NCBI RefSeq assembly: GCF_036884655.1
Contig: NC_088348.1
Coordinates: forward strand, 26,621,501 to 26,685,500
Direction: 5' to 3'
DNA from: Musa acuminata AAA Group
Lineage: Eukaryota; Streptophyta; Magnoliopsida; Zingiberales; Musaceae
Length of the DNA stretch: 64,000 nt
Every line of letters begins with the position of its first letter. The first letter of the stretch is position 1. Shown one piece after another: positions 12,500-22,440 of this stretch. The position numbers and the translations under genes were made by a program. Below the pieces are notes generated by a model that searched no databases, was not told the origin of the DNA, and saw nothing but the letters and a program-made list of their open reading frames with translations.

Positions 12500-13115
12500 T
12501 GTTAGTGAACTCACGTGTCGTGGTCGAGAAGTCAACACGGTTTGGTATGTCGATCGATGTCCGAAGTCGTCAATGTTCGAAAGCATATTTCTTGGTCGAT
12601 TAGAGGCGATGCTAAGGTCGGGGTGGTCGTTGCTCCAACGCGAGATTGAGCTAGTTCGGGAGTTGTTGTGTCCCTGCACACAGACCTGGGTCAGGGGATT
12701 CTCGATTTGGGCCCCTCGTAGATTAAGTCAGTGGTCTTTTTCCTTCCCCTGAACAGATGCCGGTCAATGGCTTTTATACCAGTGTCTGAGGATTGATTGT
12801 ACGCAAATTTGACGTGACGGTCGACCGCCCCAAGTGGCGAGTACGTACCTTCATGCGATCGCCACCCGATATGCGTGGAACGACTCCATGCGGCGTCGTC
12901 CCGAGTTTTTCGAAACAAGACTTACCAAGAGGTCACCTCCTTGTACGGGCTTCAGCTCGGTGAGAGAGGAAGGCGATCATTGTGTTGAGTAGTCTGCAGG
13001 AGTGTATCTAACGTGGTGCCTGGTCCATGTCCCGAGGGCCCACATTCGTACTAACGCTGGAGGTGGATCGCGATATGGATCATGACGCGATTGAGATCCG
13101 AAATACGTCTTATCA
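12500..13115 (-). mobile_element. LTR remnant or solo LTR related to the Tat element downstream
   Basis: An abrupt rise in GC content marks about 616 bp that starts TGTTAG and ends TATCA, like the 604-bp LTRs at 20472 and 30131. Shared blocks in the same order include CCTGCACACAG and GATTAAGTCAGTGG (against GATTAAGTTAGTGG). The minus strand carries a strong TATA box (GGTATAAAAGCC) near 12770-12781. No internal coding region lies on either side, so this is a solo LTR or an old fragment. The flanking 5-mers (TGAAC and CTAAT) do not match, so the insertion is eroded or the ends are slightly off. Confidence 0.55.
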
Positions 13116-13270
13116 CTAATAAAACTATGTTCCGTAAGTATTACACATCAAAATCTAAAAGATATTTTATATAATAATAAATATTTAATTCTTAAATTTT
13201 TTTGATGAAGTATTTTTTTTCAAACTGAAACCTCTTATTATTGTTAGAAAGAATAAAGATAAGAAGAATT

Positions 13271-13700
13271 ATTGAAGAAGTTTTAGCTTGAATAGATGGA
13301 GGATTTTTCTTAATAGAAAAAAGATTTTCCTCGACAAAATAGAGAGATTTCCTCATGTGTAAAGCAAACAGTTTTCGAGTAAAAGGCTTCGTGAGTAGGG
13401 CAAGAGCAGATCGCTACTGCTATTGTTGTTATTGCTGCGATTGCGACGACGACGGCAACAACAGTAGAGGAGGAAGCTACAGTAGAGGAAAGAGTTCCCC
13501 TCTTCTTTGCTATATAGAGGTAAGGGATGTGGTGAATGACAAGCTTCAATGGCTGTGGAGCCTCGTTCGTCTCATCCGCTCTGAAGTTTTATTGAAGAAG
13601 TTTTAGCTTGAATACATTAACATGTCATTTTTCTATTTATATAGATTAGGAGGAAGAATTTTCCTTAACAGAATAGGGGATTTTCCTCAATATCTGCTAT
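13271..13700. repeat. Imperfect direct repeat, about 320-bp spacing
   Basis: The 24-bp block beginning ATTGAAGAAGTTTTAGCTTG occurs at 13271-13294 and again at 13591-13614. Each copy is followed by a related GGAGGA...TTTTCCT segment. The DNA between contains a short CpG-rich part. It may be the remains of a retroelement, but no domain is visible. Confidence 0.55.
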
Positions 13701-13906
13701 CAATTATCAAAATAATTTTGCGAATACAGCTTCATCTACTCTTGTTCCCTTTGGAGAAGCTATTCAGCTTGGTAGAGGTGGTCCATGGCGTCCCGGATGA
13801 AATGAGCCACGATTGAAGAACTCAAAGAGAGATCGAGGCAACTGTCTCGGTTCTCTCCTTCTCGGACCAAGTAATGGTCCCCCCGTGCATCGGACTAACT
13901 GCGGAA

Positions 13907-14443
13907 TTTACTGCCATTGATGCATTGATCTTTGAGCTGCAACATGGAAGATTGAGAGAGAGAGAGAGATCACGAATATTTCTCTCTTACTGTTTATATA
14001 GCTTTATTGGATATTATACAGTTACATAGGCACCTGTGACTCTCCCTCTCTCTCTCTCTTCTCGATAGCTCCGTTCTACTGTACAGTTAGGCACCTATGA
14101 GTCTCTCTCTGCTTTCTATCGCTTTATTAGAAATTGTACATTTAGTCACCTACGACTCTTTCTCTCACTCTCTCTCTCTCTCTTTACTGCCATTGATGCG
14201 TTGATCTTTGAGCTGCAACATGGGAGATTGAGAGAGAGAGATCACGAATATTTCTCTCTCTCTGTTTATATAGCTTTATTGGATACTATACAGTTACATA
14301 GGCACCTGTGACTCTCACTCTCTCTCTCTCTCTCTCTCTCTCTTCCCTATAGCTCCGTTCTACTGTACAGTTACATAGGCACCTATGAGTCTCTCTCTGC
14401 TTTCTATCGCTTTATTAGAAATTGTACATTTAGTCACCTACGA

Positions 14444-14480
<37 letters not shown>

Positions 14481-14590
14481 TCTCTGTTTTCTATAGTTTT
14501 ATTGGATATTCTACAATTATATAGTCACCTACGAGTCTCTCTCTCTCTCTCTGTTTTCAGTAGCTTACTTGGATACTGTACAGTTAAAGT
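13907..14590. repeat. 276-bp tandem duplication with nested CT-rich subrepeats
   Basis: The block starting TTTACTGCCATTGATG at 13907 recurs at 14183, 276 bp later. The two copies stay closely similar through about 14468. Each contains two or more diverged subunits of the form TTTATTGGATA...ACAGTTA...CACCTATGAGTCTC, joined by variable (CT)n or (GA)n tracts. Degenerate further subunits continue to about 14590. The pattern suggests local duplication driven by the CT tracts. Confidence 0.8.
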
Positions 14591-15774
14591 CACTTAATAT
14601 AAACATCTAAACGCAGCTGAAGTGCTTAACTACACCATTTAGTCAATGAGAAATGGCTGTTTTCAATGATCTAACGAAACAAAAAAAATGTCACTTTATA
14701 TAAACATCTTGATCAGCTTCGAGAAAATGTCTTTATCAGCTTCACTTAGACTTTAAATTTAAGATGTTAACAAAGATAAGTACACTAATTGAGATAAGAA
14801 GCAAAAAAGAAAAAAACCCAAGAAATATATAATAATACATCGAGTCACTTATACTTTAAGGATATATAGAGACCTTAAAAAATTATCAATTTCTTTAATT
14901 TCAGACTCTTTATCCAATAAAAAAAATGAAAAGATCCAAATTGGATTCTCTTCTTTTTAGGGTATCATAATCCAACAATTTTTTATCCTTAGTATAATTT
15001 AAAATTTTAAACAAAGATAAATTCACTAATAGAGATAAAAAAAAGAAAAAAAATCTCTTTTTTTGGTTATCTTTGATAGTAGCAATGAAAAAAAAATGTC
15101 CTAATTTCTATTGACAGATATCTATTTTAATTGGTTTGTAAATCATCTCAAACTCTCTTTTTTTTTCATACATAAACAAGAAGTGAATCATGCAATTTCC
15201 ACTTGTTTTTTTGGGCAATTGATAGGTGATAGTCCCATTCAATTCACTTTCTGACACTGGTCTGTGATCTGGTCCACATCATCTTCACAACCTTTTCTTC
15301 AATGCAATCATATCAAGTAGGAATCGAATGCAGTGCAGGAAGAACCGGATTCCGTTGAAGCTCCTACTTTGGCAAAGGATGAACCCTTTTGTTCCAATCC
15401 AAATGGAACACCAAAGCTTCGTCTTCTTGGAAATGATATCAGCAAAACTATACAAGAACAAGAGCTGGACTCGTTCGATTTCCTCTCACCCTTCACCAAG
15501 TGTTCCCTGATGCATGTTCTTATCAGAGACACCACCAACAAGATCCAAGAGCACTCCCAACTCCTAAAAATTCTCTGACACCGTTGTCACAGGCCAACTC
15601 ACTGGTCCACACACAGTTTTCCTCTGGTCCAAGAAAAAATGTCTTCTTTCCTTGTCCTCCCGTGGCTTTTCACTACTGAGCTGCAAGGCAGAGGAAGCAC
15701 CTCCAAGCTTTGATCTTTCTTTATTGAGCCTTTTCTTGGAGCCTTTCCTCCATTGTCTTCTTTGAGCTGCTGCA
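14591..15774. other. Intergenic region upstream of the receptor kinase
   Basis: AT-rich to about 15230, then of mixed composition up to the start codon. An 81-codon frame at 15333-15578 (plus) reads plausibly but matches nothing I recognise and is not called. The last few hundred bases probably include the promoter and 5' UTR of the receptor kinase gene. Confidence 0.5.
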
Positions 15775-18700
15775 ATGGCCTTGGTTTCACACCCGTTCCT
15801 CCACCTCCTCCTCCTCCTCTTCCTCTTCGACTCCTATCTTCTCCGCCAGAAGCTGGTTCATGGGAACGAGGAGCTGACGGCTCTCATGGAGCTGAAGGCT
15901 TCCTTGGACCCGGAGAACAGGATCCTGACCACATGGGCCGGCGACGGGGAGGCATGCCGGCGGGGCTTTGAGGGCGTGGCCTGCGACGAGAAGGGGAAGG
16001 TGTCCAACATCTCTCTCCAGGGGAAGGGGCTCTCGGGGTGCATCTCGCCGGCGGTGGCGCGGCTGAAAAGCCTCACGGGGCTCTACTTCCACTTCAACAA
16101 CATCTCCGGGGAGATCCCGCGAGGGATTGCCAACCTGACGGAGCTGAGCGAGCTCTACCTCAACGTCAATAACCTTTCCGGCAGCATCCCTGAGGAGATT
16201 GGAGACATGGATGGCCTTCAAGGTGAGTTCGTTGTGGAGAACAAGAACGGGAAAAGGGGAAAAAGGTTATCTTTTTCAGCGAAATGTTCCATCTTTATGT
16301 TGTTATTTTCACGAAAAACACGATTTTTACCTCAGTAAAAGTGATTTATAGTTTCTTTTTGAGTCAAAGATGTCTTCTTTGGGGTTGTCTTCCATAAATC
16401 TCTTCCATTGCATTCTGGGTTTCAGGTACATTTGCATGACTCTTCTGCAACCGTCTCTGAAGAAGAATCATCTTGCTAGTTTGTGTATTATAGTTCTCTT
16501 GTCATGTCTGATGCAAATGTTGTCTTCATCTTTCCTCCTCTGTTTCAGTCCTCCAGCTTTCCAACAACAAACTGAGCGGAAGCATTCCTCCAAAGCTGGG
16601 GCTTTTGAAGAAGCTCAACATGCTTGACCTGCAATCAAATCACCTAAGTGGGGCAATACCAGCAACTTTGGGAGATCTAATTGGATTGACATGGTTGGAT
16701 TTGAGCTTCAATCAGCTGTTTGGTTCAATCCCAGTCAAGCTATCTCAGCTTCCTCAGTTGACAGTGTTATACGTTCAGAACAACTCTCTTTCTGGCAGCA
16801 TTCCCCCTGGTAACTTTCCATGTTCATTAACCTTTTGATTCTTTCATCACTCTCTCACTCATTTCGTGAGCTCATCACACCTTCTTCTCCTACCTGAAGA
16901 ATTGAAAAGATTGGGCGAGAACTTCAAGTACGGGAGTAACACCGATTTGTGTGGAACTGGGTTCACTGATCTCAGAATTTGCACTTCTGCTGATCTCCTC
17001 AATGCAAGCAGACCTGAACCATTTAGTGCCGGTCTCACACCTCAGGACATCCCGCATTTTGTCAATATCTCTTCACATTGTAACACAACCCACTGCTCCA
17101 GCTCTTCCAAGTCTGCCAACTTGGCTGTCTTCATTACAATCACTGTAGTTGTTTTTGGAATTATGATCTCTGGACTGATGGCCTTCGTTTGGTACCGTCG
17201 CCGTAAACAAAAGAATGGTCTTCTTAGCACTGACCTGGCCAAGTTTTCATATCAGAGAAGTGCCTCTCCACTTATTAGCCTCGAGTACTCGAATCGCTGG
17301 GATCCAATGACTGATCAGAGCAGCGGAATTAGCTTGTCTCAGGAGATTTCTCAGAACTACAAGTTTAATTTGGAGGAGGTGGAGTGTGCCACCCAGTACT
17401 TTTCGGAGGTTAATCTGCTCGGGAGAAAGGGCAGTTTTGCCGCTACGTATAAGGGTATACTGCGAGATGGAACCAAAGTTGCCGTAAAAAGAATCAGCAA
17501 GACCAGTTGCAAGTCTGACGAAGTTGAGTTCCTCAAGGGTCTGAAGATATTGACATTACTGAGGCATGAAAATCTCATTCGATTGAAGGGTTTCTGCTAT
17601 TCAAGAGCAAGAGGGGAGTGTTTCCTCATATATGATTTTGTTGCTAATGGGAGCTTGTCACAGTATCTGGATGTGAAAGGTGATGAGATCCAAAAGGTTC
17701 TTGAATGGCCTACAAGAGTTTCTATCATCAGAGGCATTGCAAAAGGTATTGACTTGTATCTATGGATTGATTTATGTATGTTCTTATCATGGATAGCAAC
17801 ACGTGATGATGGCTACTATTATGATGATATGAATTGATTTTTTCTTTCTTGAAGTTTGAATCTAGGTTTCAAAAGTGCAAACATTCTTGCAGACTTTTCA
17901 TTGGGTAAATGCAGTAATATGGAACAAGCTATAAGCCTAACATGAGCTAATTTCTCCTAATTTTCTCTTTATCTTTTTTAGTGTTCCTGAAGAAGTTTGT
18001 GGTCATAAATAGTCATGTGAGATGGCTACAATTATGATGATGATATGATTTATGGTTCATGTTTCTTTCTTAAAGTTTGAATCTAGGTTTCAAAAGTATA
18101 ACATTCTTGTAGACTTTCCATTGGGTGAATGTAGTTAAATGGAACAAACTGTAGCCTAACAAGAGCTAATTTCTCCTAATTTTCTTGTCATTTTCTTAAT
18201 GTTCCTTAAAAAGCTTGTGCTCATGGATACAATTATGATGATATCAATTGTAGTTCGTGTTTTCTTTCTTGAAGTTTCAATCTAAAACAGCATAACATTC
18301 TTGTAGACTTTTCCATGGGTGAATGCATTTAGATCAAACGTTGGCTTGCAAACTATAGCTTATCAAGAGCTAATTTTTTGGAATTTTCTTCTTTCATTTC
18401 CACAGACTGCTATAGTTTCTTTACAGGACATGATTTTGTTTGATTCTTCCACAGGTATCGAATATTTACACAGCAATAGAACAAACAAACCGCCTTTGTT
18501 CCACCAGAACTTATCGGCAACAAAGGTTCTCATTGACCACCAATCCAATCCTCTTCTCTCTGGCTCTGGCATCCACAAACTATTGGCTGACGATGTCGTG
18601 TTCTCGACCCTCAAAACAAGTGCTGCCATGGGCTACCTGGCTCCTGAGTATGCTACCGTCGGGCGCTTCACAGAGAAGAGTGATGTCTATGCCTTTGGGG

Positions 18701-18927
18701 TCATCGTGTTCCAGATCCTTACAGGCAAGACAAGGATCACTCACTTGGAGTCTGGTAAACTCGAAGACCTCGTCGATGAGAATCTACAAGGCAATTATCC
18801 GAAGCCAGAAGCGGCAAAATTAGCAGGTGTCGCATTGCTTTGCACAAGTGAAGTTCCAGATCAGAGACCAACAATGGAGGCAGTGCTTCAAGAATTGAGT
18901 AGCATCAACAGCAACAGCAGCTACTGA
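15775..18927 (+). CDS. LRR receptor-like kinase, probable pseudokinase (four exons, 675 aa)
   Basis: A plasma-membrane receptor-like kinase. Exons are 15775-16222, 16549-16809, 16900-17745 and 18455-18927, all with GT-AG junctions and a continuous frame (2028 nt with stop). The order is: signal peptide (about residues 1-25), an LRR N-terminal cap with two Cys, about five leucine-rich repeats (NNLSGSIP, NKLSGSIP, NHLSGAIP and similar), a Cys-containing juxtamembrane stretch, a transmembrane helix at about 310-334 followed by RRRKQK, then the kinase domain. The VAVK lysine (residue 433) is present. The glycine loop is weakened (GRKGSFA). The HRD motif is HQN (535-537) and DFG is GSG (555-557), so both catalytic aspartates are missing. 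The APE motif and the SDVYAFG segment remain. It resembles the small plant LRR-RLK group that includes Arabidopsis At5g51560, from memory. A scaffold or co-receptor role is inferred. Confidence 0.88.
17806..18420 (+). repeat. Three diverged tandem copies in intron 3 of the receptor kinase
   Basis: Segments of about 200 bp beginning near 17837, 18055 and 18255 share the series TTTCTTTCTT(G/A)AAGTTT, ACATTCTTGTAGACTTT and GAGCTAATTT. The third copy runs into the true splice acceptor at 18454. The intron therefore grew by duplicating its own 3' part, including branch-point and pyrimidine-tract-like sequence. Confidence 0.75.
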
Positions 18928-20466
18928 TCCAAGAACTAACTGTGTTAATGTTGCATCATTGTAATGCTGCCAGGAACTTCCAACAGTGTGCAGTATAGGG
19001 TATCAGTACTGATAAGGGAAGAGGAAGCAGCTAATTTGACTATGTTTCTGTTGTCCAAAGATTGCATGTTCATTTAATGGACTAAATTACTGTTCTCTTC
19101 TTTGTCAAATGATTCCTTGCAGAAAAACACAAGCAGTTTGAGCAACATGTGATTTCCAATGTGATGTTGTTGTTCCTCCTTGCCACTGTTTTTGTTCAGT
19201 GTCAGAGGCAACTGGCAAAATGCATGCTGCTTGTGGCCAGACTGCAGCAGAACTACTCGACTGCTGTGTTCATAAGATTCCAAATTAGAGAGAGAGAAGA
19301 AAGCTTTCTGTGCTCAGCAATTTCATGAATGGCTTTTCCTGTGACATGCTACATGTGTTAACATGCAGGTCTCAAAAGAGAGACTGCATTCCAAACCCAA
19401 AAGCAGTAGTAACAAAGAACAAACTAGATAAGTAATTGCTTGTCTCCTTTTTGTTGTTAGCAAATTATTGGGAAAAAGCAATTCTTGGTGGATTATAACC
19501 CAAATCTGTCAGTGGAAATTTTGGTTTCAGATCCACTGATAAATGCATCAGAATGAAACTATTCATACTTTAAGGATCTATTACCCTTAGGATGATGAAT
19601 CAATTCTAAATCCAGGAGTTTGCAACACCTCAACTTGCTAACAATGTCTTAGTTACTGGGTACTAATTTCCATTCTACTTAAAAAAATCCATGGAAGATG
19701 ATAAGATGACACGGTTCAGTTCTGTACCTGATAATTTGGATTTGCACTCTATTCTTCCACTGCTAATGCAGAAATTGGAAATTGGAATTGGATCATAGCC
19801 TTCCACTTTGCAGTTGTGGCAGCTAGCACCACCACATACTTCACCTTTAACATCACAGGGTTTTATGCTGCAATATCTCCCTGTGATTGTTGAATTCAAT
19901 CTGTTGTTAAAGACATTATACTCTCTCTATATCACTAAAGCTTCAAGAATTTCTAAAAGTTATTGGTCACTCAATGTGATACTCTAAATTTGTCTTATAT
20001 CAAATGTGGAAGAAAAATGGAGTTATTTTATAGAACTAAATTGATTCATAAAATTAACTGAAAGTATATATATCTCACTTAAGTTAACGAGTCAATTATA
20101 TTATTAAATTAAATTATAATATAATAATATTAGAGCATGACTAAGTAATAAAAGGTTAAATGTTAATTGAATTATAATATGAACCGCGTGACGAAATTAT
20201 GATTTATTTTTTACGATAATTAACACCAAATAATAATTTCAATCAAACACTGCAAAAGGTTACTTTTTAATTAAACTTTATATTATAATTATACAAAAAA
20301 ATAAATTTGTTTGATACAATTTTAATGGGATAATATTCATCTCTAATCAAAATTTAGCACATGATATCTATCTAAGTAATCAAAGTGCCAAATCACCTCT
20401 GGACTCAGAAAATATTTTCTATTCGTATGGAATATTTCACTAACCACAAGCAGTTAAAAAGAAATG
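18928..20466. other. 3' UTR of the receptor kinase and AT-rich intergenic DNA
   Basis: The 3' UTR occupies the first part. A Cys-rich frame on the minus strand (19899-19675) has seven Cys in about 50 residues and is bounded by AG- and GT-like signals, but it has no ATG or signal peptide. From about 19950 to the retrotransposon boundary the DNA is very AT-rich with no feature seen. Confidence 0.5.
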
Positions 20467-20471
20467 ATTAT

Positions 20472-21075
20472 TGTTACGATAAGTAACTTTTTAGCCGCGA
20501 CCTAGGGGCCGACGCGGCTGGTTCAGGGCTCCAAATGACTTGAATCGGACGTGTCCCTCCCCGAGGCCTTGAGATGGCAGATGTCGAGACCTGCCTGGAA
20601 AGCTTGGCCTTGCTGCGTTAACGGCGATCGGGTAACTGCACACAGGTCAGGTTGGCGGCTCGGCCCGACCCCTCCGACGATTAAGTTAGTGGGGAGGAGT
20701 ATTGTATTGAGTGAGAAAATCCTCCTCCCTCGCTGGGGGCCGAGGGGGGTATTTATGAGGGGGGCTTGATGTTACCTGACGGGCCATCCTGCAAGAGCCA
20801 GATCGTACCTTCGGTGGCGTCTGTCGCTGTTGTGGGTGTTGCGTGTGGAGCCGAGCTGCCGCAGGGTATGGGGGGTGCCAGCTGGTGCGTTTTGCCTGCC
20901 TCGGCCGGCCTTGATGGGTCAGCCGAGGAGGCCCAAGTACGGTAGGCATGGGCGCGTGTCGCGTCATCGTTAATGCTCTTTCGAGGGTAGCGCGCCGTAC
21001 TGGGCGTCCGACGTGGGGGGGGTGTATTACGTCAAATCCGGGGTGTTATGTCAAGTCAGTTTTTTACCCCTATCA
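20472..21075 (-). repeat. Left LTR (3' LTR of the minus-strand Tat element)
   Basis: It starts TGTTACGATAAGTAAC and ends TTACCCCTATCA on the plus strand, matching the copy at 30131-30736. On the transcribed strand a CATAAATACC sequence near 20749-20758 could serve as a TATA box. Confidence 0.95.
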
Positions 21076-21090
21076 TATGCCCCACCCGAA
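21076..21090 (-). other. Polypurine-like tract next to the 3' LTR
   Basis: On the minus strand the bases just before the 3' LTR read TTTCGGGTGGGGCATA. It is the only G-rich tract at the expected plus-strand priming position. It is short and contains pyrimidines, so the call is weak. Confidence 0.4.
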
Positions 21091-21316
21091 AGGAGCTATG
21101 CGTTGGTTTTGCACGTAAGGAGTTCGACGCATGGCTCCCTGCTTCAATCGTGCGGCTCAGGTGGGTTTGAGAGGTGCGCTGTGGATGGGTTAGTTGTGTG
21201 AACGTTTCTCGAGCAGTGCCGGGCCGGGACACAACTCGGTCGGGAGGCCGAGCGGGGTCAGATTCGGGGCCAATAGGGCCGACGAGGATCGGAGGCACCA
21301 GGCAGACGGGGCGGCC

Positions 21317-21999
21317 GCGCAGGTGTGGCTCGGGAGACGCGAAGCCGAGGGCCGAGGAGCACAACGCAGGCGGGGTGACCGCGCAGGTGTGTCTCGGGAG
21401 GCGCAGAGCCGAGGGCCGAGGAGCACAACGCAGGCAGGGTGACCGCGCAGGTGTGTCTCGGGAGGCGCAGAGCCGAGGGCCGAGGAACACAGCACAGGCG
21501 GGGTGACCGCGCAGGCGTGTCTCGGGAGGCGCAGAGTCGATGGCCGAGGAGCACAACGCAGGCGGGGTGACCGCGCAGGTGTGTCTCGGGAGGCGCAAAG
21601 CCGAGGGCCGAGGAGCACAACGCAGGCGGGGTGACCGCGCAGGTGTGTCTCTGGAGGCGCAGAGCCGAGGGCCGAGGAGCACAACGCAGGCGGGGTGACC
21701 GCGCAGGTGTGTCTCGGGAGGCGCAAAGCCGAGGGCCGAGGAGCACAACGCAGGCGGGGTGACCGCGCAGGCGTGTCTCGGGAGGCGCAGAGCCGAGGGC
21801 CGAGGAGCACAACGCAGGCGGGGTGACCGCGCAGGTGTGTCTCGGGAGGCGCAAAGCCGAGGGCCGAGGAGCACAACGCAGGCGGGGTGACCGCGCAGGC
21901 GTGTCTCGGGAGGCGCAGAGCCGAGGGCCGAGGAACATAGCACAGGCGGGGTGACCGCGCAGGCGTGTCTCGGGAGGCGCAAAGCCGAGGGCCGAGGTG
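21317..21999. repeat. 64-bp minisatellite, about 10.7 copies, inside the Tat element
   Basis: Unit starts (GCGCAGGTGTGTCTCGGGAG and variants) occur every 64 bp at 21317, 21381, 21445 and so on to 21957. This gives eleven starts, with the last unit incomplete. Copies differ by only a few bases. Because 64 is not a multiple of three and the unit lacks stops on the minus strand, all three minus frames stay open, producing spurious frames of 285-371 codons. Variable tandem repeats in the region after pol are a known trait of Tat-lineage elements and a recognised source of satellite DNA. Confidence 0.95.
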
Positions 22000-22317
22000 C
22001 TCGGTGCAGGTAGGCTGCGACCGGAGCGATGGCTCCGGGCGTAACATGACCGAGGCGATACTTGGCTTTTGGTCCAGAGTTTGGTCATTTCGACCGTTGT
22101 GCGGGTGCGGGTAGCCGGGTCGCCTTTTGCCTGGGGAAGGTCAAAGGGCCATGCCTTTCGGGCGTCGCCGGTTTTCGAGGTTGATATGATTAGGGGCTCC
22201 GTACTTCGCACCGTGCTGTCATTAGGAGCCGCGCCGGCCGAAGTTATGGCGATGCGACTTTGCATCTTCGTAGCGCGCTTCAGAAGAGGAAGGGTCGCCG
22301 TTTCGGCGGGAAACATG

Positions 22318-22326
22318 CTATAAGTA
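22318..22326 (+). promoter_or_regulatory. TATA-like box of the accessory gene
   Basis: GCTATAAGTAGC on the plus strand lies about 120 bp upstream of the ATG at 22441, leaving room for a leader of roughly 90 nt. It suggests the accessory gene has its own promoter, independent of the LTR. This is inferred from motif and spacing only. Confidence 0.45.
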
Positions 22327-22440
22327 GCGCTCCGTCGGTCCCTTTCACTTCTTGGCACCTGTATTTGCTTCAATCGCCTCTTTGTGTGACCTGGCCCAGC
22401 GCTTCTTCAGCCGCCCTACCTTCCCAAAAACTTGGTAAGG

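Noticed and set aside
15333..15578. 81-codon plus frame upstream of the receptor kinase
   Set aside because: It reads like protein but has no recognisable domain, signal peptide or neighbouring exon. Not enough to call a gene.
21056..22373. Three overlapping minus-strand frames of 285-371 codons
   Set aside because: They are made by the stop-free 64-bp minisatellite read in three frames. The repeated peptide is the same in each and has no start context.
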